Part shown: in pieces, positions 62,286 through 64,000 of the stretch | Position numbering within the stretch: position 1 is the stretch's first letter | Layout: every line of letters starts with the position of its first letter | Source of the DNA: Pseudomonadota bacterium | GTDB lineage: Bacteria > Pseudomonadota > Gammaproteobacteria > Steroidobacterales > Steroidobacteraceae | DNA length: 64,000 nucleotides | Direction of reading: 5' to 3' | Assembly: GCA_023391815.1 (NCBI GenBank) | Contig: JAEWAF010000107.1 | Span: forward strand, 1 to 64,000 | The notes under the pieces: generated by a model | The model's input: the letters and a program-made list of their open reading frames with translations, nothing else | What the model was told of the DNA's origin: nothing | The model's database searches: none | Translations under genes and position numbers: made by a program

Positions 62286-62529
62286 GTGAGTGTCCACTCC
62301 GGTAACGAAAGTGCGGGTGATCCTGTTCGCCCGCTCGCCATTGCGCACAGCCGGCGACGCGGGCGTTGTAAACGACTATATCGTAAATATGAAAACGCTT
62401 GCACTTATCAAAACGCGGCCGATCGTTTCGCGCGAGTGTTTCCGTGCCAAATCTCTCGATCGTGAAATAAACAGCGCGAACATGCGAAGTGCTCGTCGAG
62501 CCACGCGATGCACGCCGAGATCGCAACGC

Positions 62530-63474
62530 TCAGTCCTCCGGTGCCTGAAAGTTATGCATTCCGTCCGGGCGCGGATTGATCGCGAGCCGGGTGGCCATGC
62601 CGTTGCCGCCGAAGCTGGCGCGATGCCAGCGACCTTGGGGCGCATAGACGACGTCACCCGGCTCGGCCGTAAAGAATGGAACTCCTTCGATCAGATAATC
62701 GATCTTGCCTTCCAGAACCAGCCAGAACTCGGAATAGCCGATATGGAAGTGCCCGAGATTGCTGGCCGGCGGCGCGGGTTGGCCCGGGCCGCGAATCATG
62801 TTGGCAAAGGTTTTGTCGTCTTTGACGAACGGGCCGCCGCGGCCGTTCGCGTTGACGACGTCCTTGATGAAATCGAGATAGGGTTTGTTGACCTCGTCGT
62901 ACGCGCCATGGCCGGTGTAGGTGACCTTCATATATTTCTTTCCGTCCATCGGCACGGGCGTCTCGTCGATCGGATAGAGCGGCACTGCTTGCGCGCCTCT
63001 GACCTCGAAGCGCAGCGAAGGCTCCGAGCCCTCGGTTTCAATGCTGTAGGCGACTCGGTAAGGGACCTGCACCATGAAGCCTTGGGTTGCGACGAAGGGC
63101 TGCTGGCCGTCGATGCTCACTCGCATGCGGCCCGACTGCACGATCCAGAAGACCCGGTCGTCGGCGAAGAACTGCCGTTTGCTCTTCTCGCCGGGCGCCA
63201 TGCTGATGTAACGCGCGATGAAGTCCCGGTCGCTGACGATGTCTTCCTGCCAGCTGCGCTGACCGGAATGTTTCGTGAGCACGTCCGCGAGCTTCCAATG
63301 CGGTTTGTTGGGCGCGGTCCAGGCGGTGGTCTCCACTGGCTTTGCGGACCAGGCGACAATGGGCTGCGGCCGCTGCGGCGGGGATTGCTGTGCCAGCGCG
63401 CCGCTAGCGCAGATCAATGTGCCGGCCAGCGCGAACCAGAGCTGCTGCAAGCGGGACCGGTCGGACTTTCTCAT
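62530..63474 (-). CDS. Exported cupin-domain protein
   Basis: A 314-residue exported protein with a signal peptide (LWFALAGTLICASGALA, cleavage near residue 28). It holds two cupin-like barrels: one around FIARYISMAPGEKSKRQFF and VFWIVQSGRMRVSIDG, the other around LGHFHIGYSEFWLVLEGKIDYLIEG and EPGDVVYAPQGRWHRA with metal ligands His-His-Glu-His. It may be a metal-dependent dioxygenase or isomerase acting on extracellular substrate, or a binding protein. GGAG lies five bases before the ATG. It follows an SMP-30 lactonase gene on the same strand, 21 bases apart. Confidence 0.82.
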   Translation of the reverse strand: MRKSDRSRLQQLWFALAGTLICASGALAQQSPPQRPQPIVAWSAKPVETTAWTAPNKPHWKLADVLTKHSGQRSWQEDIVSDRDFIARYISMAPGEKSKRQFFADDRVFWIVQSGRMRVSIDGQQPFVATQGFMVQVPYRVAYSIETEGSEPSLRFEVRGAQAVPLYPIDETPVPMDGKKYMKVTYTGHGAYDEVNKPYLDFIKDVVNANGRGGPFVKDDKTFANMIRGPGQPAPPASNLGHFHIGYSEFWLVLEGKIDYLIEGVPFFTAEPGDVVYAPQGRWHRASFGGNGMATRLAINPRPDGMHNFQAPED

Positions 63475-63495
63475 GGCATCTCCGTTGTTGGATCT

Positions 63496-64000
63496 TCAGC
63501 GTTGATACAGCGGCATGACGCCAGGCGTGCGCAGTGCAAGTTTGTAGATGCTCGATGAGGCGGTGATGTACGCCACCTTGCCTTGCTCGGCGAACGCCAG
63601 ATTCGCGGCCACTTCCGGCAGCACCAGTTGCCCGAGCACTTTTCCGCCCGGCGTGATGATGCGAATGCCGCCAGGACCGGTCGTCCACACATTGCCGGCG
63701 CTATCGACCTTGAGGCCGTCGGGCCCGCCGGGTCGCCGCTCGTCAGCGGGGTATTTGATGAGTACGCGAGCGTTGCTGACGGAACCGTCGGTGCGGACGT
63801 CGTACGCGTTGACGAAGCGCTCGGGTCCGAAGTTCGCGACGTACAGTATCTTGCCATCGGGCGAGAAGGCGAGGCCGTTGGGTAAGGCGAGGTCTTTGAT
63901 CATCGCTTCGAGCTTACCGTTGGCATAGCGGTAAACGGCGTTGAACGGCAGTTCCTTCGCCGGATCCTTGTCCATGCCCGGAAGGCCGAACGGCGGATCG
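63496..64000 (-). CDS. SMP-30/gluconolactonase family protein (C-terminal part, cut by window edge)
   Basis: The C-terminal ~167 residues of a six-bladed beta-propeller lactonase. It includes LPNGLAFSPDGKILYVANFGP, the GGPDGLKVDSAGNVWTTGPGGI blade with the catalytic Asp, and AYITASSSIYKL at the end. The open frame continues past 64000 (upstream codons read DPPFGLPG, a family motif that fixes the frame), so the start lies outside the window. Members hydrolyse gluconolactone and similar sugar lactones. The cupin gene begins 21 bases after its stop codon. Confidence 0.88.
   Translation of the reverse strand, partial: DPPFGLPGMDKDPAKELPFNAVYRYANGKLEAMIKDLALPNGLAFSPDGKILYVANFGPERFVNAYDVRTDGSVSNARVLIKYPADERRPGGPDGLKVDSAGNVWTTGPGGIRIITPGGKVLGQLVLPEVAANLAFAEQGKVAYITASSSIYKLALRTPGVMPLYQR

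Noticed and set aside
62290..63558. 422-codon plus-strand ORF
   Set aside because: Runs antisense to the cupin gene and across the GntR-cupin gap; no domain seen.
1..64000. CRISPR arrays, tRNA, rRNA, insertion sequences, prophage
   Set aside because: No direct-repeat arrays, cloverleaf-type genes, transposase or phage motifs were found by reading. A dedicated search could still find a short RNA.

Overview
The window is 64 kb of high-GC, gene-dense chromosome from a respiring proteobacterium. The long Pseudomonas-type isocitrate lyase, malate synthase G, CzcCBA with DUF3240, HtpX, OafA-type acyltransferases and many c-type cytochromes point to a Gammaproteobacterium, perhaps near Steroidobacteraceae or Xanthomonadales. 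That placement is inference, not proof. I saw no rRNA, tRNA, CRISPR array, insertion sequence or phage gene.

Layout. 0-4 kb: glyoxylate shunt (malate synthase G, isocitrate lyase) with a divergent LysR regulator. 5-12 kb: a chromosomal APH(3')-II-like aminoglycoside phosphotransferase, an HSL-type esterase, an acyltransferase-SGNH protein and a CocE/NonD hydrolase. 12.2-20.7 kb: a DUF3562 gene, then a heavy-metal island (response regulator, sensor kinase, RND adaptor, RND pump, DUF3240, outer-membrane channel, small lipoprotein). 20.9-22.9 kb: an AbiE-like type IV toxin-antitoxin pair with a palindromic operator and a toxin broken by a 1-nt frameshift. 23-30 kb: an aminotransferase, a cytochrome c fused to a barrel-like domain followed by a pentaheme cytochrome, a second acyltransferase-SGNH protein and a secreted metallopeptidase. 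30.4-37.3 kb: a PhoD-type phosphatase, two half-size YeeE/YedE sulfur channels, a persulfide-dioxygenase-like hydrolase, a P1B ATPase with a C-terminal hemerythrin domain and a Na+/H+ antiporter-like protein.

37.6-54 kb reads as a stress and redox region: diheme cytochrome c, HtpX, nicotinate phosphoribosyltransferase (frameshifted), CBS protein, PduL-type phosphotransacylase, two monoheme cytochromes, two double-Usp proteins, a flavodoxin-fold oxidoreductase, a hybrid histidine kinase, an alpha/beta hydrolase, a periplasmic ClpP-like protein and a 1182-aa fusion of a flippase-like membrane domain to an MgtA-like P-type ATPase. 53.5-56.5 kb: a thermostable-hemolysin / AMP-ligase / heme-oxygenase-like / SDR operon whose two middle genes have collapsed into a chimera. 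56.6-59.7 kb: a TlpA (frameshifted) - DUF4266 - DUF3570 - ApbE cluster in which the DUF3570 protein carries a candidate flavinylation motif. 59.7-61.4 kb: a hipBA module preceded by four evenly spaced operators. 61.4-64 kb: GntR/FCD regulator, secreted cupin and SMP-30 lactonase (cut by the window edge).

Three genes carry apparent single-base frameshifts (near 22518, 39957 and 56990), and one operon carries an internal deletion. Either this genome is losing accessory genes or the sequence has residual indel errors; raw reads would decide.
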